Shown: one piece after another, positions 6,718 through 13,920 of the stretch
Layout of the letters: every line of letters begins with the position of its first letter
Position numbering within the stretch: position 1 is the stretch's first letter
Assembly: GCA_029261675.1 (NCBI GenBank)
Contig: JAJDBA010000155.1
Coordinates: 1-24,797, forward strand
DNA: 24,797 nucleotides
Direction: 5' to 3'
Source: Nitrospinaceae bacterium
GTDB taxonomy: Bacteria; Nitrospinota; Nitrospinia; Nitrospinales; VA-1
The notes under the pieces: generated by a model
Databases searched by the model: none
What the model was told of the DNA's origin: nothing
What the model saw: the letters and a program-made list of their open reading frames with translations, nothing else
Position numbers and translations under genes: made by a program

Positions 6718-7657
6718 TACACTCAACCTCCTCATGAGTAAGAAGCAGCTCAACCATTCGTTCAAAACTCACTGATGGTTTCCAACCCGTCTTCTTTTTT
6801 AACTTCGATGAGTCGCCAACACGGCAAAAACTGGGTTTACGAACAATGTGTTGACCCTCTTCAACATTCAAACTCCAATCCAATCCAAGATGCCCAAAAG
6901 CCGTCTGAACAAAATCTAAAACCGTATGGGGTTCGCCGGTAGCAATGACATAATCATCGGCAAATTTAGCATTCAGAATAAGTTGCATAGCCCGAACATA
7001 ATCTGAGGCGTATCCCCAATCAACTATCGCATGTAAATCTCCTAGGACTAATTTCTTCTGTTTCCCACGCTTAATGCTAACTGCTCCTTTAATAATTTTT
7101 TGTGATAGAAAACTCTCAGCTCTTAATTCAGATTCATGATTGTATAAGATACCCACCGCTGCATAAATACCAAACTCAGAACGATAGAATTGGCACAGTG
7201 CCAAACCAGCTGCTTTTGTAATCCCATATATGCTATTAGGCCTAATGGGAGTATTTTCATTTTGCATTTTTTCTTCTGGCTCACCGAAGATATGCGATGA
7301 AGCTGCATAAAAGAGGCGTGTTTTAGACGAAAAGGTTCTTATTGCTTCCAGAACATTTGCCAAACCAGCGACATTTACCTGATAACTATTTCCCAACAAC
7401 TCAATATTGTCAGCTGGCAGATTTTCGGATGAATGATGGAAAGCGGCTAAATAGTACACTTCACTGGGTTGCAGCTTTTTGATCAGATGGCAAACTTGAT
7501 CGAACCGTAGAATATCAATTTGATCAAAACTAGTCGCACTGGAACTTTGAACCCGATTTCTTGCGATTCCAACAACTGAATACTCTTTTTTCAACAACAG
7601 ATCATAAAGCAATGTACCATCTTGCCCATCTACACCAATTACAATGGCTTGTTTCAT
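6701..7657 (-). CDS. GDP-mannose 4,6-dehydratase-like SDR with altered catalytic Glu
   Basis: 318 residues, an extended short-chain dehydrogenase. The nucleotide-binding motif reads GVDGQDGTLL (8-17), compared with GITGQDG in the partial gmd at 1-627. YGITKAAG holds Tyr144-X3-Lys148, and the YNHESE, KLVLGDLHAIVDWGYASDYV and TGWKPSVSFERMVELL blocks are those of the GMD family. The active-site stretch is AASSHIFG (118-125); in true GMDs this is SSE, and here Glu is replaced by His122. That Glu is needed for water elimination in the dehydratases, so the protein may instead be a reductase, an epimerase or a dehydratase with a changed mechanism. It is second in the operon, 5 bases after the methyltransferase stop, and overlaps the C-methyltransferase. 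It likely acts on a GDP-deoxysugar in the cytosol. The fold is certain, the reaction is not. Confidence 0.8.
   Translation of the reverse strand: MKQAIVIGVDGQDGTLLYDLLLKKEYSVVGIARNRVQSSSATSFDQIDILRFDQVCHLIKKLQPSEVYYLAAFHHSSENLPADNIELLGNSYQVNVAGLANVLEAIRTFSSKTRLFYAASSHIFGEPEEKMQNENTPIRPNSIYGITKAAGLALCQFYRSEFGIYAAVGILYNHESELRAESFLSQKIIKGAVSIKRGKQKKLVLGDLHAIVDWGYASDYVRAMQLILNAKFADDYVIATGEPHTVLDFVQTAFGHLGLDWSLNVEEGQHIVRKPSFCRVGDSSKLKKKTGWKPSVSFERMVELLLTHEEVECNVYQD
6727..6732 (-). promoter_or_regulatory. Ribosome binding site that decides the C-methyltransferase start
   Basis: AGGAGG on the minus strand, 9 bases before the ATG at 6717. It lies inside the 3' end of the GMD-like gene, consistent with coupled translation. 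Confidence 0.8.
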
Positions 7658-7662
7658 ACGGA

Positions 7663-8520
7663 TTAATGCTCATCCTTCCGACAAACGATAAGAAATGAAC
7701 ACGCAAGAAAGTGAGGCACTCTTGATTCACTTCTGGACGTCCGAATTATCAAATCTGCTAAGCTAATACCAAATTTTGCTGCGATCATATCATTAATGCC
7801 GAAGGGCAGTTGACCAATAAATGGATATAAAATGCCACCTGCTTCGTTTTTCAATATTTGATTACCCGCATCCCTAAAAACTCTGCAATACTCCTTTGCC
7901 GAAAAAGTGTTTTCATAATGCGGAAAGTCCCTGAAGCTCTTCCTAAGAATGTCTTTAAAATTTCTTCTGATGATATTCCTTATGAACCTTGCGGGAAACC
8001 AAACACAGTTCATAATACTTTCTGTTGAGAATTTTTTGGGTATCACACAATGGATTTGAATGCCTCCTGGTTTTAACAAATTGGTCATAGAATTTATGAC
8101 CGGTCCAATATCTTCGAAATGCTCTAATAAACCGAAACTCATAATACAATCGTAAGTTACTGCCGACAGCTTGGAATTGAGAAGATCATCAGAAACAAAA
8201 ACACCTTTTGCATTTCGTGAAGCAAAATTTGACTGGGCCAAACGTATCGCTTCCGGTGAACTATCCGCACAAGTAACATCATAACCGTCCAAAGCAAGGA
8301 AAAGTGATTGCCGTGCCCCGCCACAACCTACTTCTAAAATCTTTGGGCTATCTTTATCTTGCAAGAAATGCCGTATGTGTTCGTGTACGATTTGGTTCTG
8401 CACATAAGTCATTATCTTATTTGGAGTAATTAGTCTATCGTCATATGAAGTTGATAAATCCTTATAAGCCCTATTCCAATTAGCAACCAGGTTTTCTTTT
8501 TTAGGCATTGCCTTCCTCAT
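7663..8520 (-). CDS. Class I SAM-dependent methyltransferase
   Basis: 285 residues. Motif I is ILEVGCGGARQS (61-72), followed by the acidic ribose-binding strand VTCADSSPEAI (82-92), FVSDDLL, YDCIMSFGLLEHFED and LLKPGG, the standard Methyltransf_11/25 order. It is the first gene of the operon. Two starts are possible: ATG at 8520, or ATG at 8508 with GAGG 6 bases before it; the latter has the better ribosome site and I cannot decide. The C-terminal half holds no clear membrane segment. The substrate is not evident; position suggests O-methylation of a sugar or of a chain end, as with terminal methylation of some O-antigens. It is not a C-methyltransferase of the kind two genes downstream, since the zinc and GASTKGN parts are missing. 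Confidence 0.8.
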   Translation of the reverse strand: MRKAMPKKENLVANWNRAYKDLSTSYDDRLITPNKIMTYVQNQIVHEHIRHFLQDKDSPKILEVGCGGARQSLFLALDGYDVTCADSSPEAIRLAQSNFASRNAKGVFVSDDLLNSKLSAVTYDCIMSFGLLEHFEDIGPVINSMTNLLKPGGIQIHCVIPKKFSTESIMNCVWFPARFIRNIIRRNFKDILRKSFRDFPHYENTFSAKEYCRVFRDAGNQILKNEAGGILYPFIGQLPFGINDMIAAKFGISLADLIIRTSRSESRVPHFLACSFLIVCRKDEH

Positions 8521-8603
8521 CTATTTTATATTAGTCCACAACATCGGTTCTTATGCACTATGATTTTCAAAAGGTGATAACTCTACATAATTTCATCAAT
8601 GAT
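8521..8603 (-). other. Upstream region of the five-gene operon
   Basis: Only about 80 AT-rich bases separate the first gene of the operon from the end of an IS3 remnant. I see no convincing sigma-70 promoter. If the operon promoter is here it is immediately next to the IS end; otherwise transcription may come from upstream. Confidence 0.4.
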
Positions 8604-8629
8604 TGTAAGCTTCCCCGTCAAGGGGACAG
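8604..8629 (-). repeat. IS3 terminal inverted repeat, right end of copy 2
   Basis: 26 bases that share TGTAAGCTTCCCC and a terminal GGACAG with 810-835. Internally they form a small hairpin (CCCC-GTCAA-GGGG). Confidence 0.7.
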
Positions 8630-8660
8630 TTGAATTGTAGGGTTTTGGGGTTGTGTCCTT

Positions 8661-9480
8661 TCATAAGCACAGGGTACCGCCCCCTGCAGTGAAGTATGAG
8701 GGCGTTGTTCATTGTAGACCCTCATCCAATTCGTCATGATCTCTCGCACTTAGTCTAAACTGCGAAAGAGCTAGAGATTGAGGACTTCATTCCGAAAGGT
8801 GCGATTGAAGCGTTCGATAAAAGCATTCTGTGTTGGCCGACCGGGTTGAATATGGCAAATCAGCACGCGGTTCGCCTTGCCCCACCCCTGAAGCTGCTAC
8901 GCCAGAAACTCTGGGCGTTATCCCCTCGTAGCATATGAGGTACCCCCCGGTTAGCCTTCAGTCGCTCCAGCACTCAAACCACCCGCTCAGCTCTGAGGGA
9001 GATATCCAGTTCAATAGCTAATACCTCACGGTTGAAGTCGTCAAGAATATTCAATGTCCGAAAATGAGGGCCGTGATATAAGGTGTCGCTCATGAAATCG
9101 GCTAACCACACTTCGTTCAGCGCTTTAGATACAAACACCGGGAGAGAGGCCCGAGCAGATAAGTGCAGCTATGTGCGTTGAGGCTGATTCAAGCCCAACT
9201 GCCGATAGATGCGATAAATACGCTTGTGATTCCAGAGATGTCCTAAAGCGTGGAAGCGATCGATATATTTCCAGCCGGCCCAACATGGATACGCCCCAAC
9301 CGACTCATTGAACGCGGTAATTACCTCGGCATCACGGACTGGCCAATCCAGCGGGGAGTGGTAGTAGGCAGAACGAGCGAGCCCCACCTAGGCACAACTT
9401 CGAACGATTGATTCGCCATGGGTCTCATACATCCCCTGCACCGCCGCCCGTTTGTCGGACGGCGTCAAAACTATTTTCAT
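8661..9480 (-). pseudogene. IS3-family transposase OrfB with several stops and a frameshift
   Basis: From ATG at 9478-9480 the frame reads MKIVLTPSDKRAAVQGMYE and THGESIVRSCA, then a stop, then VGLARSAYYHSPLDWPVRDA and WNHKRIYRIYRQLGLNQPQR, then a second stop. It goes on with PVFVSKALNEVWLADFMSD, LNILDDFNREVLAIE, RAERVV, another stop and VLERLKANRGVPHM. After a frameshift near 8900 it gives QPGRPTQNAFIERFNRTFRN, further stops and WMRVYNEQRPHTSLQG. The Asp of ADF, the Asp of GDN and the Glu of FIERFN, the three DDE residues, can all be traced, but the gene is dead. It is close to copy 1 and shows what copy 1 has lost at its 3' end. Confidence 0.85.
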
Positions 9481-9491
9481 TGTTGCCTTGG

Positions 9492-10487
9492 TTAAATACT
9501 ATCGTTTGACTTCATTTCCTCACCATAGGCGATATTTTGAATAAGATAGTGAGGCCGGCTTTTTACCTCTTCAAATATTCTTCCCACATATTCCCCAACA
9601 ATCCCAAAACCCAAAAAGTTGAGGCTGATACCTGTCAATAATACAATCACCAGAGAGGTAGTACCGCTTGCAATATTATAATTGACCAAGTTTACCCCCA
9701 TCATCTCACTAATTTTGGTAACCATAAAAAACAAAGCACCAAGCAGACTAAGAATAATCCCCACTATTCCCATGTAAGTAAATAATCTAAGCGGGACCGT
9801 CGAAAATGAGGTGATACCATTTAAAGCATGGTTAAAATAGGAAAAAAATGAAAACTTTGAATAACCATGGGTTCGCTCGGCCCTTTTGTAGACTATACCT
9901 ACTGAAGAAAACCCTGACCAGGCACGAAGTCCTCTGATGAACTTATTACGCTCGGGCAATTGATTGATAACTTTGACAACCTCACTTGTCATAATCCCAA
10001 AATTGCCAGCGTCTTTGGGTAAATCAAAATTTACTATTTTAGATATTAATCGGTAGTAAAGTTTTATTAGAGCAGCCACTAACCATCTTTCTGTGCGCTT
10101 GGACCGAATTCCATATACAATATCAAAGCCCTCCTCAGATTTAAATATAAACTCTGGAAGGACTTCCGGCGGGTCCTGCTGATCTCCATCCATAATAATG
10201 ATTTTTTTTCCCTTGGCATTTTCCATCCCAGCGATAATGGCACCTTCATAGCCAAAATTTCGTGTCAGCGTTAACACAACCAATCTTGGGCAAGTTTTAA
10301 GAAGGTTTTCCAACACAAGGGAAGTCGAATCAAAACTGCCATTATTGACAATAATTATTTCATAGGTAAATGAAAATCCTGACAACACTTTTTCAATTCG
10401 GTCGACCAGAGGATTAATGTTTACTTCTTCATTAAACGCCGGTATGATCAGGCTGTAATCCACTACAGGTTTTTCGATAGAGTTCAT
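9492..10487 (-). CDS. Polyprenyl-phosphate glycosyltransferase (GtrB/ArnC/DPM1-like)
   Basis: 331 residues. The GT-A domain shows YSLIIPAFNEEVNI (11-24), IIIVNNGSFDSTS (44-56), RNFGYEGAIIAGM (76-88), IIIMDGDQQDPPEVLPEF (96-113) and DAGNFGIM; two C-terminal membrane helices follow (GIVGIILSLLGALFFMV and SLVIVLLTGISLNFLGFGIV). This is the GtrB/ArnC layout: transfer of a sugar from a UDP or GDP donor to undecaprenyl phosphate on the cytosolic face, making a lipid-linked donor for a GT-C enzyme on the outer face. A GT-C-like candidate is present at 17603-20278. The ATG overlaps the stop of the oxidoreductase gene by 4 bases (ATGA). The gene ends only about 10 bases before the decayed IS3 copy, so anything originally downstream has been lost or displaced. 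Confidence 0.88.
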   Translation of the reverse strand: MNSIEKPVVDYSLIIPAFNEEVNINPLVDRIEKVLSGFSFTYEIIIVNNGSFDSTSLVLENLLKTCPRLVVLTLTRNFGYEGAIIAGMENAKGKKIIIMDGDQQDPPEVLPEFIFKSEEGFDIVYGIRSKRTERWLVAALIKLYYRLISKIVNFDLPKDAGNFGIMTSEVVKVINQLPERNKFIRGLRAWSGFSSVGIVYKRAERTHGYSKFSFFSYFNHALNGITSFSTVPLRLFTYMGIVGIILSLLGALFFMVTKISEMMGVNLVNYNIASGTTSLVIVLLTGISLNFLGFGIVGEYVGRIFEEVKSRPHYLIQNIAYGEEMKSNDSI

Positions 10488-11422
10488 TTAAAGTATCCAA
10501 AATACAATTGAAACATCATACGCAAATTGGCAACACCTTCGGCAAATTTTTCTCCCTCTTCCAAATTCTCAGAATTTACCTGGCCAAGGAAACGGGAAAT
10601 ATATATTTGAAATGGATCGACTGTTTCAATTTCTCTTCCCTCCTCAGAGTCTTTCAAAAAAACCTTATAAGTCTTCCCCTCGCCTTTTTGAACCCGGGTA
10701 AATTCACGACCATTTATCGAAAACGCCAAATGTTTTAGTCCACCGTCTCTTTCCTGAAAATCAAAAGACACCTGACAATCCCCATAGGGAAATTGACACT
10801 GATAGGAATTCAATTCCACTTTTTGGGACACACGGGTAATATTTTTATACCCCAATAGATATATCAACAAAGATAATCCGTGTGGTAGCAAATCCACCCC
10901 AATATCCTTTCCTCGGTGAGGACCTTGGGTATAAAACTTAAATGAAAAGGAGTTGATAGATGAAGGCTTTCCTATTTTTTTTATAATGTGTTCCAGAAAA
11001 TAAGCATTGCAGGTATTTAGGAATAGATTTTTTTTCTGATACCTACTCAACTGATGTAGCCTATCCTCTAAAGTCTCAGGGGTCAGGTTTTTTTCCCATA
11101 TTAAGGGCTTTTCGCAAAATACAGGTATTCCGCTATTGAAGGCTGTCAGAATCTGCTGAAAATGACATTCAGGTGGAGTACAAATGGATAGGGCATCAGG
11201 CCTGGCTTGAGTAATCAGCCTTTCCAGGTTGTCAAATGGCTTTGGGGAAATGCCCAGAGATTCCTGTAAATATTCGGCTGCCTGCTCTGCAGTTCTCATT
11301 GTAGAACCCAAAACAGCGCAAACATTGGCCCCTGACTTTTGAAACAAGCGAGCATGTACTTGACCGATTCCCCGGGCACCTAAAATTGCCACCTGCGGCT
11401 TAGATTCAGACAAGGTCGTCAA
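10484..11422 (-). CDS. Gfo/Idh/MocA-family sugar oxidoreductase
   Basis: 312 residues. The N-terminal Rossmann domain has PQVAILGARGIGQVHARLF (9-27) and SICTPPECHFQQIL (79-92), followed by FCEKPL (102-107), whose Lys105 is the usual catalytic/nicotinamide-contacting lysine. A second domain with DIGVDLLPHGLSLLIYLLG fits the C-terminal substrate fold. These enzymes oxidise or reduce sugars, nucleotide sugars or inositols with NAD(P). The start is TTG at 11420-11422, only 3 bases after GGAG; a second in-frame TTG at 11413 is possible. It overlaps the upstream nucleotidyltransferase-radical SAM gene by 17 bases and the GtrB-like gene by 4, so the three are translated as a unit. The substrate is unknown; it likely acts on the sugar activated by the fused enzyme upstream. 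Confidence 0.85.
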   Translation of the reverse strand: MTTLSESKPQVAILGARGIGQVHARLFQKSGANVCAVLGSTMRTAEQAAEYLQESLGISPKPFDNLERLITQARPDALSICTPPECHFQQILTAFNSGIPVFCEKPLIWEKNLTPETLEDRLHQLSRYQKKNLFLNTCNAYFLEHIIKKIGKPSSINSFSFKFYTQGPHRGKDIGVDLLPHGLSLLIYLLGYKNITRVSQKVELNSYQCQFPYGDCQVSFDFQERDGGLKHLAFSINGREFTRVQKGEGKTYKVFLKDSEEGREIETVDPFQIYISRFLGQVNSENLEEGEKFAEGVANLRMMFQLYFGYFK

Positions 11423-13331
11423 ATACTCCGCTCTCTACAATCCGAGAATTCACTACATGTTCTTTACGATCACATTTGCAGTTGAGTTGTTCCATTTTAT
11501 TGCAAGAAACATTTAGGCCCCCTTTAAAATCATTTACATCATAATTATAAAAAACCTCCCAAAAATCTTGCTCCTGCAGATTGCCCATTGCCAAATCTCT
11601 GAAATGAGGTGCTGCAGACTCAGAACAGTGAGATAGCCAACCATCAAAACCAATGCTTGGAAAAATAAATCTGGCAAAACATGGTAGGGATCTGGGAACA
11701 TCATAAATGTCATGCACCCTATCTAAATCAAGAATCAATACTTGGCACTGGCTATCATTTTCCTTCTCTATCAAAGGCCGAAGGCGTGCCATATTTTCAG
11801 TTATTTTATCACACGAGGGAATATTTGAGTCGCTGGGACCTACGGAATACCCTCGTGGCACTTGCGGGAACGTGAACCGAATAAGGTCAACTCCAGCCTC
11901 CCTTAAATCATGGATAGATTTCAGAACTTCCTCAGAAGAGTCATTTAATGGATTCAGTAGGTAGGTTGCGCTAATATCTAAAGGAGATTGAGTTTGCGCG
12001 CGCGCATGGACCAATCTTCCAATATTAGAAAGCACTTGGTCGTAAAGTTTAGCTTGGCTCTGAGGTACACCATGAACCTTATTGTAAGATTCGTTATTGC
12101 CCGCATCGACACTAATACTGAAATAGCTCAAGGGGGCAATACTCAACCCAGTAATTTGGTTCACTAGACGGTCAGAAATATTTATAGCTTTGGTATGAAA
12201 TCCTGTTACTTGGTTATAATCCAAGGCTACCTGAACAATATCCTCTATATAATTGTAGAAAAGCGGGTCAGTAGCATAACCTGCGAAAATTACTTTTTTG
12301 ACCCCTCCTTCAGCGATTTGCTTCATAATGGTCACATAACGTTCAGGTGTGAGTCTTTCCCCTGAATCCTGAGCGGTATGACCATAGCAATAAGGACATT
12401 TCAGCCAGCAGATGTCTCGTCCAATGGGGCCGGGTTGGATTTCTACCTGATGTGGAATAATAGTCCTGTTAAGGATTTTCCTTTTTAATTCATTGATATC
12501 AGCATAATATCTTGATTGGTAGCTATAACGCGTGACGAGATTTTTCTTAACTTTTTGAACCATTGATCCCAATTCTTTCTGATTTCCTTCCTTAAGATTA
12601 ATAATATTCAGATCCTTTTTTGTATCAATCGAAAACCAGCTCCCTTCAATTTTGTAATGTCCCGCCCGCCCCATTTGAATAATCTTGGGAAATAATTCCT
12701 GCTCAAAATTCTTACAGTTCTCGAGGTCAATCAAACTTAAGGCATTTTTGTTGAGCCAAACAAATCCAGAATTGACATGACCTCGAGCATTTTTATTTCC
12801 ATTGAGTAAAAAATGGGAGACTTTCTTCTCGCGGGCAAAATCAATGAGTTGACCTCCCTTCTCTATCAGCATTCCATATTCAGAAATAATCTCCACTGAG
12901 GAAAATGTGGCCAGAGAATTCTTACGACGATGAAAATAATACATTCCAAGTATGTCAAAATTAAAGAAGGTGTCCCCGTTAATTAGAAAAAAATCCTCCC
13001 CTTCCGCAATTTGACTGGAAACCTTGTGCAGCCTTTGTGAAATAGGCGTATCTTCGCCGGTATCGATAAACCGGATTTCGCAGTCCCGATCATCAAATTC
13101 TTTGGTAAGAAATTCTTCAATCATTGCCCCTCGGTACCCCAAGGGAAACAAAAATTTTCTAAAGCCATCTTTAAAAAGGGTAAGAAAGGTATACCAGATG
13201 ATAGGTTTGTCGTAAACTAAGGCTAGTGATTTCGGAATGGATTCGGTGATAGAACCCAAGCGGCTACCCCGTCCTCCACAAAGAACTATCACCCAATGAC
13301 TCGCCAAAGGAGATTGTGACAAGGTAGCCAT
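11406..13331 (-). CDS. Sugar nucleotidyltransferase fused to a radical SAM/SPASM-like domain
   Basis: 641 residues in two parts. Residues 12-245 are a sugar-phosphate nucleotidyltransferase: IVLCGGRGSRLGSI (14-27), IPKSLALVYDKPIIWYTF (32-49), FFLINGDTFFNFD (114-126), HVNSGFVWL (185-193) and GSWFSIDTKKDL (230-241), as in HddC/RmlA/RfbF-type enzymes that make NDP-sugars. After a charged linker, residues 290-570 are a radical SAM domain with C308-x3-C312-x2-C315 (CWLKCPYC), VIFAGYATDP in the glycine-rich SAM region, and the barrel strands YFSISVDAG and ATYLLNPL. The C-terminal end holds C551, C569, C610, C618 and C620 with GFDGWLSHCSE, consistent with a SPASM-like auxiliary cluster. It is the first gene of the three-gene operon. 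The fusion would couple NDP-sugar formation to a radical reaction (dehydration, epimerisation or C-H chemistry). Both domains look complete. The reaction is unknown. Confidence 0.85.
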   Translation of the reverse strand: MATLSQSPLASHWVIVLCGGRGSRLGSITESIPKSLALVYDKPIIWYTFLTLFKDGFRKFLFPLGYRGAMIEEFLTKEFDDRDCEIRFIDTGEDTPISQRLHKVSSQIAEGEDFFLINGDTFFNFDILGMYYFHRRKNSLATFSSVEIISEYGMLIEKGGQLIDFAREKKVSHFLLNGNKNARGHVNSGFVWLNKNALSLIDLENCKNFEQELFPKIIQMGRAGHYKIEGSWFSIDTKKDLNIINLKEGNQKELGSMVQKVKKNLVTRYSYQSRYYADINELKRKILNRTIIPHQVEIQPGPIGRDICWLKCPYCYGHTAQDSGERLTPERYVTIMKQIAEGGVKKVIFAGYATDPLFYNYIEDIVQVALDYNQVTGFHTKAINISDRLVNQITGLSIAPLSYFSISVDAGNNESYNKVHGVPQSQAKLYDQVLSNIGRLVHARAQTQSPLDISATYLLNPLNDSSEEVLKSIHDLREAGVDLIRFTFPQVPRGYSVGPSDSNIPSCDKITENMARLRPLIEKENDSQCQVLILDLDRVHDIYDVPRSLPCFARFIFPSIGFDGWLSHCSESAAPHFRDLAMGNLQEQDFWEVFYNYDVNDFKGGLNVSCNKMEQLNCKCDRKEHVVNSRIVESGVFDDLV

Positions 13332-13920
13332 TAACCTGGTTATCTAAAATAAGGTAAGTGATTTCCTTACAGGGCAAAATGCTATACTATATTATTTGGT
13401 TGATAGCAATTCAGCAAGCTTCCCACTGAATACTGAATATTGAGCATAATCATGAACAATTGATAAAGTCCACCGGCAGGTTCAACAGGCACTCTAAAGC
13501 CGCAAGGCGAAAAAAACAATTTTTCTATATAAATGTTTCCTTTTACAATTGGAGATTTCTCCAAACAAAATGTCTGTCTTAAAAGAGTTTTTACCTATTC
13601 ATCACTCCCGAACCTGACAAATGCCAAATCACCACAAAAGTAACTTATACAGATCCAGGGCCCGACCAGCGGCTACCCACCATTTGCTTAGAGATCTATA
13701 CGTTAATACTATCTTCTCAAAGAAGCTAAAGATCCAACTATGTCATTGAATCTTAAAAAGAATATCATTAAACTGACGCAGTATATTATGGAATTTAAAC
13801 TGCTAATCGGGCAAACTCGATGACACTAAATTCTGTTTGATGAAAGGCATGTCGTGACTTAGGCACTTCAAAAGAATAGAATGGGAAAATTTTGTATGCC
13901 TAAATGCTAACTAAAAAATA
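13332..13920. other. 589-base divergent intergenic region
   Basis: It separates two divergently transcribed units and must hold promoters for both. It is AT-rich. Apart from the weak minus-strand promoter near 13381-13409 I see no gene, no mobile-element end and no strong hairpin; short open frames here show no recognisable protein features. Confidence 0.5.
13381..13409 (-). promoter_or_regulatory. Possible sigma-70-type promoter for the 13331-9492 operon
   Basis: On the minus strand, TTGCTA (13404-13409) is followed after 17 bases by TATAGC (13381-13386), about 50 bases before the ATG at 13331. The spacing is ideal but both boxes depart from consensus. Confidence 0.3.

Larger units (their letters stand above)
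8604..9482 (-). mobile_element. IS3-family insertion sequence remnant (copy 2), orfA lost
   Basis: The right terminus is at 8604-8629 (starting TGTAAGCTTCCCC on the plus strand), matching the left terminus of copy 1 in inverted orientation, as expected for terminal inverted repeats. orfB lies inside as a decayed pseudogene. Homology stops at 9480-9490, right at the orfB start and about 10 bases after the stop of the neighbouring glycosyltransferase, so orfA and the other end have been deleted or replaced. Confidence 0.8.

Noticed and set aside
810..9482. Composite transposon carrying the five-gene operon
   Set aside because: Both IS3 copies lack one end, copy 2 has its surviving end facing inward, and no target-site duplication is visible, so present mobility as a unit is not supported.
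13382..13564. Minus-strand frame of 60 codons in the divergent intergenic region
   Set aside because: No motif, no ribosome site, composition unlike neighbouring genes, and it covers the likely promoter region.
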